Counted from the first letter of the stretch, positions 1-50,045 are shown. The stretch is DNA of 64,000 nt from Amorphochlora amoebiformis (GCA_054601695.1 BAAHQB010000048.1:926982-990981); one strand, 5' to 3'. Numbers and translations: made by a program. Notes: generated by a model not told the origin, from the letters alone.

Positions 1-123
1 ATATATATATATATATATAAATATATATAGCATACCAATATACGATTAGTTATAATATATATATGTATACATGCAAACATTTATATGTATATATAACATA
101 TTTTATATATGTATGTATATATA

Positions 124-165
<42 letters not shown>

Positions 166-178
166 GCATATATACACG

Positions 179-213
<35 letters not shown>

Positions 214-258
214 GTATACATATATGTATATATATATTTATATATGTGCGTGAATATA

Positions 259-289
<31 letters not shown>

Positions 290-372
290 GATAAAATATG
301 TATATATACATATAAATGTTTGTATGTATACATATACATACATATATAACTCATCGTATAGTGGTATGTTAT

Positions 373-411
<39 letters not shown>

Positions 412-434
412 TATATATACACCTAAATACTATG

Positions 435-465
<31 letters not shown>

Positions 466-596
466 CACACATCTGTACCAGAATCACAGCCCGAGACGAT
501 TTTGAGAGGGCAGCGCTCTCTGGATCAAAGATGTGTATGTATCTATGAATATACAACCTAGAACATAAAACCCTGTATCATTACTACTCAATCCCA

Positions 597-631
<35 letters not shown>

Positions 632-794
632 GGTATATTTGGAAAATAATTATGTGTATATATATATATATATTATGTATGATATAATGTATATTTGTAA
701 TATATATATATATATATATGTATTATACATATATATGTATATATATATATATATCATGTACGATATAATGTATGTATATGCATATGAATTTTTT

Positions 795-830
<36 letters not shown>

Positions 831-879
831 CTAACCTGTACATAATATAGTATCTGATCATTTATAAATACATGCGTCA

Positions 880-917
<38 letters not shown>

Positions 918-1098
918 TGTGTGTATGTGTATGTATTTATTTATATGTAAATGTATAGGAGGTAGAATTTTAGATACATGTATGAATATTATAAAATACT
1001 GTACATATATATACACACATATATAATATATACATACATATGTATGTGTATATTTATATATTATACATATATCTACACATAAATATACATAAACATAT

Positions 1099-1130
<32 letters not shown>

Positions 1131-1311
1131 AATGTAGAATCACAGTATCCTTCTCTACACTTGTTTATATATTTACGAATATATATATATATACATATTA
1201 TATATATTTATATATAATATATATATATACATATATATATATATATGCTTTATGATTTGCTATACATATAGTAAGGATTTTATATACATATAAACACAAA
1301 ATACTTCTTAG

Positions 1312-1392
1312 TCAACGACAGAGAAGACGCAGCTCGTATGGATCAAGAATTTTCAGCCATACCCGCCATCCAAGTTTTCATAACACTCTTAC
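1312..1392 (+). CDS. Possible exon of an unidentified membrane protein
   Basis: Flanked by TTAG and GTACGT, this reads NDREDAARMDQEFSAIPAIQ followed by VFITLL, with one open phase. It can join in phase to the hydrophobic exon candidate at 3137 to make a transmembrane-like segment. No family was recognised. The block from 1352 on also takes part in a degenerate tandem repeat, so it may not be coding. Confidence 0.3.
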
Positions 1393-1590
1393 GTACGTAA
1401 CCCGCCAATAATTATGTCTAGATGTATATGTGCACGACTGCATGAGGATTTTTTCAATCATATCCGTCATCCAAATGTCCTTAAGACTCTTATATACGTA
1501 GTTAACCCAATAAGTATACATACATATGCATGAATATATAGTTTTTCAGCCATAACCTTCTTCCAAGTGCACTTTCACTTACAGACCCAC
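1352..1590. repeat. Three degenerate tandem copies of a ~95-nt unit
   Basis: Copies start near 1352, 1453 and 1545, each with TTTTCA(G/A)(C/T)CAT, a CCATCCAA-like block and, in the first two, an ACTCTTA(C/T)(G/A)TACGTA block. Spacings are 101 and 92 nt. The copies are diverged, so the repeat is old. Confidence 0.65.
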
Positions 1591-1605
1591 ACTGATAACA
1601 ACATT

Positions 1606-1639
<34 letters not shown>

Positions 1640-1647
1640 CATATGCA

Positions 1648-1678
<31 letters not shown>

Positions 1679-1759
1679 GTATATGCATACATGATACATA
1701 GTGATATATACATATACATATATATATATATGTATATGTACATATAATACATATAATAC

Positions 1760-1793
<34 letters not shown>

Positions 1794-1825
1794 GTATGTA
1801 TTTGTCTACATATATATTATAAATT

Positions 1826-1868
<43 letters not shown>

Positions 1869-2243
1869 TTACATATATATATATTTATATATATGTACAT
1901 ATTTACATATATATGCACATATATATATATAAATCTACATATATATATATATATATTATTACACTCACGTATACATATATATATATATATATATATCTAC
2001 ATATATATATATCTATATTCTGTATATGTATATAAATGTATAATTTATATGTTAACCAAAACCCATGGAAGAAAACAGGGAAAACAGAGAATTATACTCA
2101 TATAAAACATTTACCTATCTAGAGCAATACCACCTACATAAAACTTACACCATACATAAAACATACATCTGTGTACAACGTGTGTCTAAATAAACATGTT
2201 CCTATAAGGTATTCTCTTTCCCTGTCTCCCTCTGTTTCTTTCT

Positions 2244-2442
2244 GTGTGTTATCCTTCTCCCTATCGACTGTCTCTGGATACATTTTTGTACTAGTTCGTG
2301 TATTGTTATCACTGTTATTAATATTCTAAGTAATGTTATATATATATATATATATATATTTACATATTGTGTATACATAGATATAATCATATTATGTACT
2401 TATACATAATATATGTATACCCGTTTATGTACTTGTGTATAT

Positions 2443-2481
<39 letters not shown>

Positions 2482-2675
2482 TATCTTTCTCCCTATCGAC
2501 TGTCTCTGGATACATTTTTGTTACTAGTTCGTGTATTGTTATCACTGTTATTAATATTATAACTAAATGTTATGTATATATATATATATATATATATAAT
2601 GTATACATAGATACATTCATATTATGTACTTATACATAATAGATGTATACCCGTTTATGTACTTGTGTATATTAT
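2244..2675. repeat. Direct tandem duplication, ~230-nt period
   Basis: The segment beginning GTGTGTTATC and ending GTACTTGTGTATATTAT is present at about 2244-2445 and again at about 2475-2675 with only a few differences. Each copy contains a TA tract in the middle. No coding potential. Confidence 0.9.
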
Positions 2676-2684
2676 ATATATATT

Positions 2685-2720
<36 letters not shown>

Positions 2721-3136
2721 AATATTATATATATATATATGCATATATATAAATGTAAACATATATATATATATATATATTATTTATTATATATAACCAT
2801 GTGTATAGGACATAAATATGTGTGCATACGTGTGAATGTGTTTTTTATGTTGTATCACATATATATTAAAATATATATGCATATTTATATACATATATAT
2901 TATACATACATACATTGGATGTATATATATATATTATATATATATATATTCACATTTATATATATATATATAGATAAAATATACATGTATATGTGTATTA
3001 CATACATAATATATATATATATATAATATACATATATATATATATATATAAATTATATGTTTAGAAATGTACGTATAAATTTAGATATTAATGCATACAT
3101 ATATTTATATGTATAATAATTATATATATATTGTAG

Positions 3137-3195
3137 TTTTCGGAGCTCTGGCCTTCTTCGCTGGGTTTCTTCTCATGGATTGCTTGGCATTATGT
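3137..3195 (+). CDS. Possible exon encoding a transmembrane segment
   Basis: An island without TA repeat lies between TTGTAG and a GTACGT donor. In the phase compatible with 1312-1392 it reads [18 protein letters not shown], which would span a membrane. A second open frame ([17 protein letters not shown]) is also possible, so the reading is unsure. Confidence 0.35.
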
Positions 3196-3245
3196 GTACG
3201 TTATACACACACACTTATATATATATATATATATATACGGTTAAA

Positions 3246-3320
<75 letters not shown>

Positions 3321-3322
<2 letters not shown>

Positions 3323-3580
3323 CTTAAATGAATGTATAATTGGCTTGTTATATTACATTATTCCACACACACATGTATATATATATGTATATATACATAT
3401 ATATGTGCATATATATACATACACATTCATGTATACGTATATAACAATTGTGATATATATATATATATATAATATATCTATATAATATATATACATATAT
3501 ATATATATATATGTATAGATATAACATACATATGTATATTATATATATTTATATATATATATATATATATATGTATATGT

Positions 3581-3615
<35 letters not shown>

Positions 3616-3854
3616 TTAATTGTTATATACATAAATATGTATATATATATATGTGTATATATGTATGTGTGTGGAAAATTGTAATATAATAAGCCAATTA
3701 TACAATAATTACGAATACATACATTTCAATATATATATATTATATATGCTATATACATGCATATATGTATACATACATATATATACACATTTATATAAAA
3801 CCCCATATAAATATATTTATATACGGTTTTATATAAATGTATAGATATGGATAT

Positions 3855-3888
<34 letters not shown>

Positions 3889-3950
3889 CTTAAATGTATG
3901 TATATGTAATTATATAATTGGTTGTTTTATTACATATTCCACACACATGT
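3321..3950. repeat. Three copies of a ~60-nt element, the middle one inverted, plus a hairpin
   Basis: A motif with ATAATTGGCTTGTTATATTACAT-like sequence and a CCACACACATGTA end occurs at 3321-3380 (+), 3665-3722 (inverted) and 3888-3950 (+). Between the last two, 3789-3839 forms a perfect-looking hairpin whose arms read ATTTATATAAAACC and its complement. Confidence 0.75.
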
Positions 3951-3980
3951 ACATATATATATATATGTTATATACACATG

Positions 3981-4015
<35 letters not shown>

Positions 4016-4086
4016 TATATATACACATGTATATATATATATATATATATACACATATATGAAAATAAAAATGAAGTGATATATAT

Positions 4087-4130
<44 letters not shown>

Positions 4131-4152
4131 TGTATATAAAAATTAAGTGATA

Positions 4153-4189
<37 letters not shown>

Positions 4190-4198
4190 CATATGTTG

Positions 4199-4246
<48 letters not shown>

Positions 4247-4274
4247 GCATATGTTGTATATACATACAGACAAT

Positions 4275-4313
<39 letters not shown>

Positions 4314-4405
4314 CGTGTGTGTGTATACATATGTATGTGCATATGTATATATGTGTATATAAATATATACATTTCATATGGATATAATGTATATTACATA
4401 CATAT

Positions 4406-4446
<41 letters not shown>

Positions 4447-4507
4447 TAAATGTATATTTCATATGGATATAAGATATATAAATATATATATTCCATATGG
4501 ATATAAT

Positions 4508-4571
<64 letters not shown>

Positions 4572-4729
4572 GAATACATATATATATATATATACATACA
4601 TATATATATATATATATGTATATATTATATATATATATATATATATTTATATTATATATATTTATATTTATATATATATACATATATATATATATATGTA
4701 TATATTGGGATATATTTACGGTATACCAG

Positions 4730-4828
4730 GAGCCCAAGGGAGCAGCTGACGGTATGTAATCGATCTCACTCAAGGCTAGGGTTTTCGACCAAGAACTTGG
4801 CACAAACCAGTATCTAGAGTTTATTTAG
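4730..4828 (+). CDS. Possible terminal exon(s) of an unidentified gene
   Basis: After an ACCAG acceptor a short open stretch ends at a GTATGT donor (4752). Two continuations are possible: a 23-nt intron to 4775 giving [17 protein letters not shown] and a stop at 4828, or a 59-nt intron to 4811 giving a different short tail. The CTAG-containing DNA that follows resembles the 3' flanks of the proven genes, which favours a gene end here. No homologue was recognised. Confidence 0.25.
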
Positions 4829-5204
4829 CTATAACTAGAAGCCCGATGACCATTTGACTCATGATATACTGCGTAGTTATTGTAGTAATCACTAGCCTGC
4901 GCAGTATGTTGATTACTTCTAGATAGACTTGAGCCTACACACGTACGTATATCATGATTAGTATATTATCTAAGTTGTTATACATTGCAATGCATATACC
5001 TACTATGGTATACCGTGTTACCCGCTGTTTGTTCTTTAGATGTTTTCTAGATGGTCACTAGAGTCAGGGAGACTAGGAGTTAATTACGTCGTACACGTTT
5101 ACGCATGTGGTATCTTACGATAGCTGGTAGCAACCATGATGGTACGTACAAGAATGTTTGTTGATGTTGTATCGTTGTCCGTATGTTTTGTCGTACGTAC
5201 ACGA

Positions 5205-5449
5205 CGTATGCCAGTATGTATCAATACGTACTTGTATTGTATACTGTATACGTATGCCAGTATGTATCAATACGTACTTGTATACTGTATACACATGCGT
5301 ATACGCACGTACGTACGTATCATGGTACGCATTGTTATGCATGTAATATGTTCGATGTTCGTATATGTAAGTACGTACGTATCATGGATTCATGGTACGC
5401 ATTGTTATGCATGTAATATGTTCGATGTTCGTATATGTAAGTACGTATC
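5205..5449. repeat. Two adjacent tandem duplications (46-nt and 70-nt units)
   Basis: A 46-nt unit starting CGTATGCCAGTATGTATC is repeated at 5205-5250 and 5251-5292. A 70-nt unit starting CATGGTACGCATTGTTATGC is repeated at 5321-5390 and 5391-5449. Both units are rich in GTAC and TACGTA palindromes. The small ORFs over this region are repeat translations. Confidence 0.9.
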
Positions 5450-5570
5450 ACTCTACACGTAACTAAATACGCATTAGAATATCAATCATTGATACATACA
5501 CATGCACACACATCTTGTCAATATGCATATATATATATACATTACATATAAACAATATATATATATATAT

Positions 5571-5817
5571 AGTATCGCTCCGCATCGTACGTATCAGCTA
5601 GCTGTTTCTAATTACTATGCTACGCTTTCCACTGCCTGCCGAGTCGCAGGATAGCGCTGACTACTACGCTACGCTTACTAATATTATCTAGATTATATTA
5701 GTAAGCGCAGCATAGTAATCAGCAACAGCTTATTGTCGATACGACGCGGAGCGATAATTGTCGAAGCGGAGCGATAATTATCGAAACGACACGTACTGCT
5801 AAGCAGGCAGGGAGTGC

Positions 5818-5820
<3 letters not shown>
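5571..5820. mobile_element. Foldback (long inverted-repeat) element, MITE-like
   Basis: About 250 nt that fold back on themselves: the inner stem GCTTACTAATAT / ATATTAGTAAGC (5673-5684 and 5695-5706) flanks a 10-nt loop centred on TCTAGA. Outer blocks TATCGCTCCGC and GCGGAGCGATA face each other, and ATTACTATGCTACGC faces GCGCAGCATAGTAAT. The unit is bounded on both sides by (TA)n, as expected for an element that targets TA. No coding capacity. Confidence 0.6.
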
Positions 5821-5854
<34 letters not shown>

Positions 5855-6430
5855 TATACTATATATATATGGCATAGAGATACTAGATCTAGTAGATATA
5901 TCTATCATAGTATACCGGCATAAAAATATATAATATCATATATCTAGATATGTACATACATACATATCATGACATATTAAAAATATTTATTGATAATGAT
6001 ACTATGATATAATAGCTATGGGCTCTAGCTGGATGCTAGCCGCTAGTAGAAGTATACGGTATATGTCACGTATACTATCATGAGCATCTACTGGATCTAT
6101 CTTTATAGTATTATGAATCATGATACTCATGATCAGTATCCGAGTCAGCTAGAGATAGCCTAGCTAGAACATCCAGAGTGTAATCAATATAGACTTTCTA
6201 GTAGTCTAGTTTAATTACGAGTTTGTTTAGTTAGTACTCTCCGAGAAGTCCGCAGCTCCTGGACGACTACACAATCTAGATGATAATTATATGTATGTAT
6301 GTATATATATATATATATCGATTTCAGTGACTACTATTAGTACTTACTAGGCCTATCACTAGTCGTACGTAGATCTAGAACTTATACATATCTACTAGAT
6401 CTCTTGGATCTAGACACGTACATATATACA
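5821..6430. other. CTAG- and TAGC-rich unique DNA without genes
   Basis: Mixed-composition sequence with many CTAG and ATGATAC-like palindromes. No ORF over about 70 codons with protein-like composition, and no RNA gene recognised. It resembles the 3' intergenic islands elsewhere in the window. Confidence 0.5.
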
Positions 6431-8560
<2,130 letters not shown>

Positions 8561-8717
8561 TATACTTAAGACGGCTGGGGTTGGAATCATGTGAAGATAT
8601 TCTTATGCATATTTTTTGTATATATATACTTGTAATATACTTGAATGATGAAAGTTGGAGAGGATTACGATTAATCACCAACTGAAAATTGTGTATATAC
8701 ATATATAATTGTGTGGG

Positions 8718-8766
8718 GGGGACGGGGAAAGCCTGGAAAGGAGGGGAGAGGACTAGGGTTTGCCAT
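8718..8766 (-). pseudogene. Fossil first exon of the phosphatase gene
   Basis: The minus strand from 8766 reads MANPSPLPSF and resembles the first exon of the phosphatase gene (MAIRSPRN, ATG at 54516), including the C-rich stretch that follows. It lies 188 nt upstream of the AP1M start; in the other copy the corresponding spacing is 172 nt. No later phosphatase exon was found on the minus strand between 1 and 8700. It looks like the edge of the inverted duplication that also gave the AP-1 mu pseudogene. Confidence 0.6.
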
Positions 8767-8954
8767 GGGAGGCTTGAAGTCTGACTTTTTCATTTTAAGA
8801 TATGCCGATATAAGGGTTTAGATATATATATATATCACCCAGAGATATCCAGATATATTTTGTAAAGATATCGTGAAAGGCCGAGGTTTTATAAAATATA
8901 ACAGAAACTTGTCGGCTTCACGCTGCCGGAGAACCCACATCCAACTGGTGGAAT
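8767..8954. promoter_or_regulatory. 5' flank of AP1M, duplicated bidirectional intergenic region
   Basis: This 188-nt stretch is alignable, inverted, with 54344-54515, the gap between the AP-1 mu pseudogene and the phosphatase gene. Shared segments include the blocks around AGATATCCAGATATATTTTG, CCGAGGTTTTA and CGGCTTC just before ATG. It probably holds AP1M promoter and 5' UTR elements. No core promoter motif could be assigned. Confidence 0.5.
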
Positions 8955-18244
<9,290 letters not shown>

Positions 18245-18982
18245 TCAATTATCTAGAATATGAGCCGATGAGCCTCATCCAATAATACTAGGAATATTTG
18301 ATCTCGGAGCTAATCCAGATAATTAACAGCTAAAATTTTCACCGTTGAATAAACTGGTCTAGTTCTAGTAGTTTGCCTTTCTTCATTAATTTTTACAACA
18401 TCTAGTATTTACACAAGCTCCTCTAGATTTTAGATTTTCCAGAGCGACGATCGATATCATTCTACTATACTATAGTCTAGTCTAGCTAGCCATTAGATCA
18501 TAGTCTGGAACTAGCAACATGAGAACATTATTTCAGAGTACCAGTCTATCTAGTTGATATGACTAGTACTTATGACTAGACCTCTAGTATCTAGAATGTT
18601 ATCTAGATTATCTGGATTGGCTAGATTGAGATACGTGATATTAAATTATACAGTTAGATCTAGATTCTAGAACTGTTACAAAATCTGGAGGGAACTGATT
18701 ATGATTTTATGTAAATTATAAGCTTAAAAGTCTTCTCTAACTTGAAATTGTAACCTGACCTCGACATTTTGGATCGCATCATATAAACGTCGACCACCAC
18801 AGAGTCTGGTTCATATTCCCCGATTTCAAATGTTCTTTGGTCCACTTCAAGTCTTTCGGAGGCTCCACGGGTCGAGGGATAGCCTAGTTAATGGGGTTTC
18901 GTTAAACAAATGAGTTTGTAGTGTTTAAAATCCACTCTCTCTCTCTCTCCTCTCGCTCTATCAATACTCATCGTGTATATAT

Positions 18983-19047
<65 letters not shown>

Positions 19048-19258
19048 TATGTATGTGTATATGTATATATATATATATATATATATGTATATCCACTCTT
19101 TCTCTCTCTCCTCTCGCTATATCAATACTGATCGTATATATACATACATATACATATATGTATGTATATGTGTGTGTATATATTTATATCATATATATGT
19201 TTTTACTAATATGATATATAGATCGTAAAAATATACTTTATATACACAGACATATATT

Positions 19259-19292
<34 letters not shown>

Positions 19293-19297
19293 ATATT

Positions 19298-19337
<40 letters not shown>

Positions 19338-19462
19338 TATATATATATATATATATTATGTGTACATGACAAATTTATACTACAAGCACAATATAATACT
19401 AAGGAATCATTACATATATATATATATATATATATGTAAATATGCATATTTATATAAATATG

Positions 19463-19550
<88 letters not shown>

Positions 19551-19582
19551 TTGAGATGGGTGTGTGAGTGTGAACACATCAT

Positions 19583-19626
<44 letters not shown>

Positions 19627-19671
19627 AAGTATATGTGTCGGGTGTGTGAGTGTGAACACATCATTATATAC

Positions 19672-19703
<32 letters not shown>

Positions 19704-19886
19704 TAGATATGTGCATTATATACATATATATATATGTATTTACATGTTTGTACTGGATATATATATATATATATATATTATGTATATATATATATAATAA
19801 TTATATCTATTTAAATATATATAAACATGTATGTGTGCATGTTACACACCTATACATATAGTGCATATATATACACATAGATTTAA

Positions 19887-19933
<47 letters not shown>

Positions 19934-19958
19934 CATAATGTACGCTATGCACTTCACA
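18245..19958. other. Intergenic region between AP1M and PFC1 3' ends; CTAG-rich then TA-rich
   Basis: The first 480 nt after the AP1M stop hold about 19 CTAG tetramers. From 18930 a CT-rich 48-nt motif (CCACTCT then CTCTCTCCTCTCGCT) occurs twice, near 18931 and 19093. A second motif, GTGTGTGAGTGTGAACACATC, occurs near 19560 and 19642. The rest is (TA)n. I see no coding potential. Confidence 0.7.
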
Positions 19959-26047
<6,089 letters not shown>

Positions 26048-26103
26048 CGTGGTACTTCGAGTCACTGAGATGTTAGCAAACCAAGCTCGTTGAGAATCCA
26101 CAG

Positions 26104-26134
<31 letters not shown>

Positions 26135-26479
26135 TATACGGGTTGAGGATGAGTAAATGTGAATTCGAGTTTGAATTTGCATACCAGAGGCGTTCCGCAT
26201 CCTTACCTGACAATAGAAGTCATAAACTCGGTTAAATCAGCCATCCCAGATGTAATTCTCGCGTAAAAGTACCGGACATCATGAACAATTGCATGTTCAT
26301 CGTTTTTGAGTTGTTCAAGTTGTAAATAAATCACGGACCTGCGTGCTGTCTGTCACAGAGGATAGTCGGAGGACGGAAGGCTCAATGGGGAGTATAATCC
26401 GCGAAATTAAGTATTCCAGAAAAGAAATTAAATTTATCGCTCCGAAAGACCGCTGACTCCTGCGCGGCTTCAGTCAATA
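26048..26479. promoter_or_regulatory. Divergent intergenic region between PFC1 and RS2Z
   Basis: 432 nt between two starts, of balanced composition except for a short TA tract near 26101-26138. It must contain both promoters and 5' UTRs. No specific element was identified. Confidence 0.45.
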
Positions 26480-27141
26480 ATGCCGAGGAGACTCTACATC
26501 GGCAATGTCCACCGGCGCACACGAGGGCGCGACCTGGAAGATGCGTTCTACGACTTTGGCAAGATTCGCGACCTGCAGATGAAGGATGGATTCGCCTTCT
26601 TGGTCGCTAATAATGAAATATACTGAAGTATTTACGCACATACACGCAATTGGGTGGGATTTGCTGTCGGAGAGCAATATTAACGTTTTCGCTTGCTTCC
26701 AGGAATACGACTACTCCGAGGATGCAGAAGAGGCCTTGCGAGAGATGGATGGTTATAAGCTCGACGGAAACCGCCTCTCGGTTGAGTGGGCTAAGGTGGA
26801 TCGCCGCGGCGGCAGGGATCGCGACCGTGACTATCGCGACAGCCGAGGAGGAGGCAAGTGTTATAACTGCGGAAAGGACGGACACTGGTACGTGTCCACT
26901 GAAAATACACCGATTATCGTAAGCCACGCATAGGCTACTAATTGCGACTGATTGATCAATCATCCTGTTTTTCTACCCCTAGGGCGAGGGAATGCCCCAA
27001 CGGTGACTGGAGGTGATATAACATAAATGTACGAACTTAGATACATGTATATGTTACATACAAATACCTATAATATACACATATATACATATATTATATG
27101 TATATATATATATATATATACACATATATGCATATTTGTAT

Positions 27142-27209
<68 letters not shown>

Positions 27210-27220
27210 TACATAATATT

Positions 27221-27256
<36 letters not shown>

Positions 27257-27361
27257 TATATATATATTTATAGTATATTATATATATACACACACACATA
27301 TATATATATATATGTACCTTTTTTCCTATATAATATATATAAGTAAATACACATTTTAGAG

Positions 27362-27397
<36 letters not shown>

Positions 27398-27529
27398 TAT
27401 ACTAAATAATTCACATTTAGATAACCAATACGCACATCCATATGTACATTTTATATAAATATAATATATATTATATTATAACATATACATATATATATAT
27501 ATATATTTATGTATATATATTATATATAT

Positions 27530-27589
<60 letters not shown>

Positions 27590-28412
27590 AATATAATATA
27601 TATATAATATATTACACGTATATACACGTATTCAAAAGATAAGAAAGATGAACACATTTGTACATGCATCCGCATATATATTTCACGGAAGACAAAATTA
27701 ATCCATCCCACATCGAGTAAGATAAAGAAAAGAAAAACTAATTAGTAACAGTCTCGTTGTTGGTGCTGATGTCGGTGACGGTGTGTCGGTGACGGCGTGT
27801 CGATGTACTTGCACGTGTCGGTGATTGACGATGTCGGTGCACATATTATCGGCCAAGGCCTGCGTGCGATGGTTGACACGGTGGCTCGGTGCGCATACGT
27901 TGTGGGCAGGCATGGTATACTGCTGATCGAGTCTCGATCTGTTAGCCGAGCCTTGAGGCTAAGCGATATCTGCCTGCTGGCCGCCACAACTTCTGTATGT
28001 TGTTAGACTTTGTTATGGCTGAATCCTTGGACCTCACATTCTATCTTTATTGTAATATGCCCCTTTTACCTCGGATGACATGTATGAATGGTTATTTATT
28101 TTCTTTTTGGCTCACAGGAACCGGTGCTACACCTGCGGCAAGTCTGGACATCTTCAAAGAAATTGTCCGAACAGGTGCGTGCTAGCGTGGATGGTTATGG
28201 TTACTGGCCGTGAATATCAATTTAACTTGTGAGAATATGCAGCGTTTAATACGTACATAAATACTTGCGATTTGGAAACTAAAGCCTATCACATCTTCAT
28301 ATTTACATCTGATAAACCACCTTTATCAATGTCTTGCAGCCCTAGGAGCCGGTCGAGCTCCGAGAGCCGCAGCAGGAGTCGAAGCCGGAGCCGGAGCCGG
28401 AGCCGCAGTCGT

Positions 28413-28443
<31 letters not shown>

Positions 28444-28866
28444 GCGGTAGCAGTAGCCGAGGCCGCGGGCGTGCACGTGACCGCCGCCGCGATCGCGATG
28501 ATAGTCCCAGCGTTGATAGCCGTAGCCGATCCCGCAGCAGGGATAAGAAGAGGAAGAAAAAGAAATCAAAGAAGGTTTCCTAACCTGGTCAAACTCCATG
28601 TTGGGTTTAAACATAAAACTGTTTCGCAGAGCCGAAGGGATGAGGACCGAGACGACGATCGGAATGACCGTGACGAGTCGGACGACGACCGCAAGGTAGA
28701 CCGCAAGAAACGCGACGACAAGGGCGATAGAGACGATGCAAAGGATACCAAGGATACAAGGGACGACAACCTGGAAGACAAGAAAGAAGCTAAGGAAGAT
28801 GCTATGGAGAAGGAGGACAGCAAGAAGGATGACGGTAAGAAAGATGACTCTGATAAGGATGATTAG
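26480..28866 (+). CDS. RS2Z: RS2Z-type SR splicing factor (RRM, two zinc knuckles, RS domain)
   Basis: Nuclear pre-mRNA splicing regulator. Exons: 26480-26602, 26703-26887, 26983-27012, 28118-28174, 28340-28574, 28630-28866; 288 aa. The N-terminal RRM runs from about residue 4 to 73, with RLYIGNV as RNP2 and KDGFAFLEY as RNP1. Two CCHC knuckles follow in tandem, [14 protein letters not shown] and [14 protein letters not shown], separated by PNGDWRNR; this pair and its spacer closely match plant RS2Z proteins. Next is a serine-arginine repeat of about 45 residues, then a basic [10 protein letters not shown] stretch. The last exon encodes about 78 residues made almost entirely of Asp, Glu, Lys and Arg, where plant relatives have Ser-Pro-rich tails. 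The intron between the two knuckles is the long one (1105 nt). The gene starts 432 nt from the divergent PFC1 start. Confidence 0.95.
27735..27990. other. GC-richer island in RS2Z intron 3
   Basis: Contains short imperfect repeats of GTGTCGGTGACGG at about 27770-27840, then unique sequence. It is open for 69 codons on the plus strand without protein-like features. It lies in the long intron separating the two zinc knuckles. Confidence 0.4.
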
Positions 28867-29390
28867 TTCATAAGGATGACTAGTTCATACGTATACACCT
28901 CGAGTGCCTCTCTAGCTTTCTAGTTTAGGGAGCCGTTCAGTTGAAAGTTACTAGCTTGAAAATTGTGGAAATTACCTTCGATAAACGGGACTAATCTATG
29001 GTGACATGATCTAGACTAGTCTAGAAAACGTGAGTAGCGATACTCTAGATGCTGGAGAATCTTGTGGAGATACTCTAGATACTAGATGCCAGTTTTAGCC
29101 TAGTCCCTAGAGTCTGGCTGTCGATCAGGTATTGTCTAGATTGTAGCCATGATCTAGTGATATTAATTCTGGGATATATGTGTGTATATGTGTATATGTA
29201 TGCGTTAGATAGCGGATAGTGTGTCATCATAATATTGTGTGTATAAATTAAGTGTCACAATAGACCTAGTAAGAGTAGAAGAATTGTTGAGCAATAGTTT
29301 GCTGACACTGGTATTTTAACACTAGCATACGCTTATTAGGCTAGAGTTGACATTCGCTGATTGAATCAACTATTTATAATCACCGCTGAA
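28867..29390. other. CTAG-rich intergenic region between RS2Z and QNG1 3' ends
   Basis: A tail-to-tail gap of 524 nt with about 17 CTAG tetramers, many in TCTAGA or ACTAGT context, and almost no (TA)n. No ORF or RNA gene was recognised. It presumably contains the 3' UTRs and polyadenylation sites of both genes. Confidence 0.65.
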
Positions 29391-49652
<20,262 letters not shown>

Positions 49653-49805
49653 TATTATCAGACGTAAGCGTAGATTTCTGTTGGAGTCTATAACACTAGT
49701 AACAATTTTACACCGTGATCATGATTATCTCGAGCACCTACAGCTTTTACTAGATACTACTCCAGTAGATATATCGATATGTATGTATATATATACATAT
49801 ATACT

Positions 49806-49840
<35 letters not shown>

Positions 49841-50045
49841 GTATACTAGTACTAAGTATATATGTGTGTACATCACCAATGATTCCACATCTATACACTG
49901 ACTACGTTACACACGTGCATTAGGCCGTTTACATGTCTAGACTCTAACTAGGCTAGAAATTCAGAGATTTCAACGAGATCAGGATATAAATTCTGGAATG
50001 TACAAGCTAGGCTTGGTTAGATTAGGCAGCAGATTAATGATACTT
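49653..50045. other. Intergenic region downstream of the ECM4-type gene
   Basis: Holds a TA tract (49807-49838) and a mixed-composition stretch with several CTAG motifs up to the end of the AP-1 mu pseudogene. An ORF-like continuation of the last ECM4 exon after its TGA has no recognisable homology and is probably 3' UTR. Confidence 0.6.

Noticed and set aside
1-480. Many open frames of 60-170 codons made of Ile, Tyr, His, Met and Val on both strands, here and throughout the window
   Set aside because: They are translations of (TA)n, (TATG)n and (CA)n microsatellite, open in several frames at once, with no protein-like composition.
27698-27987. ORFs on both strands in the GC-richer island
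   Set aside because: They lie inside RS2Z intron 3, with no splice-compatible phase joining them to the zinc-knuckle exons and no recognisable domain.
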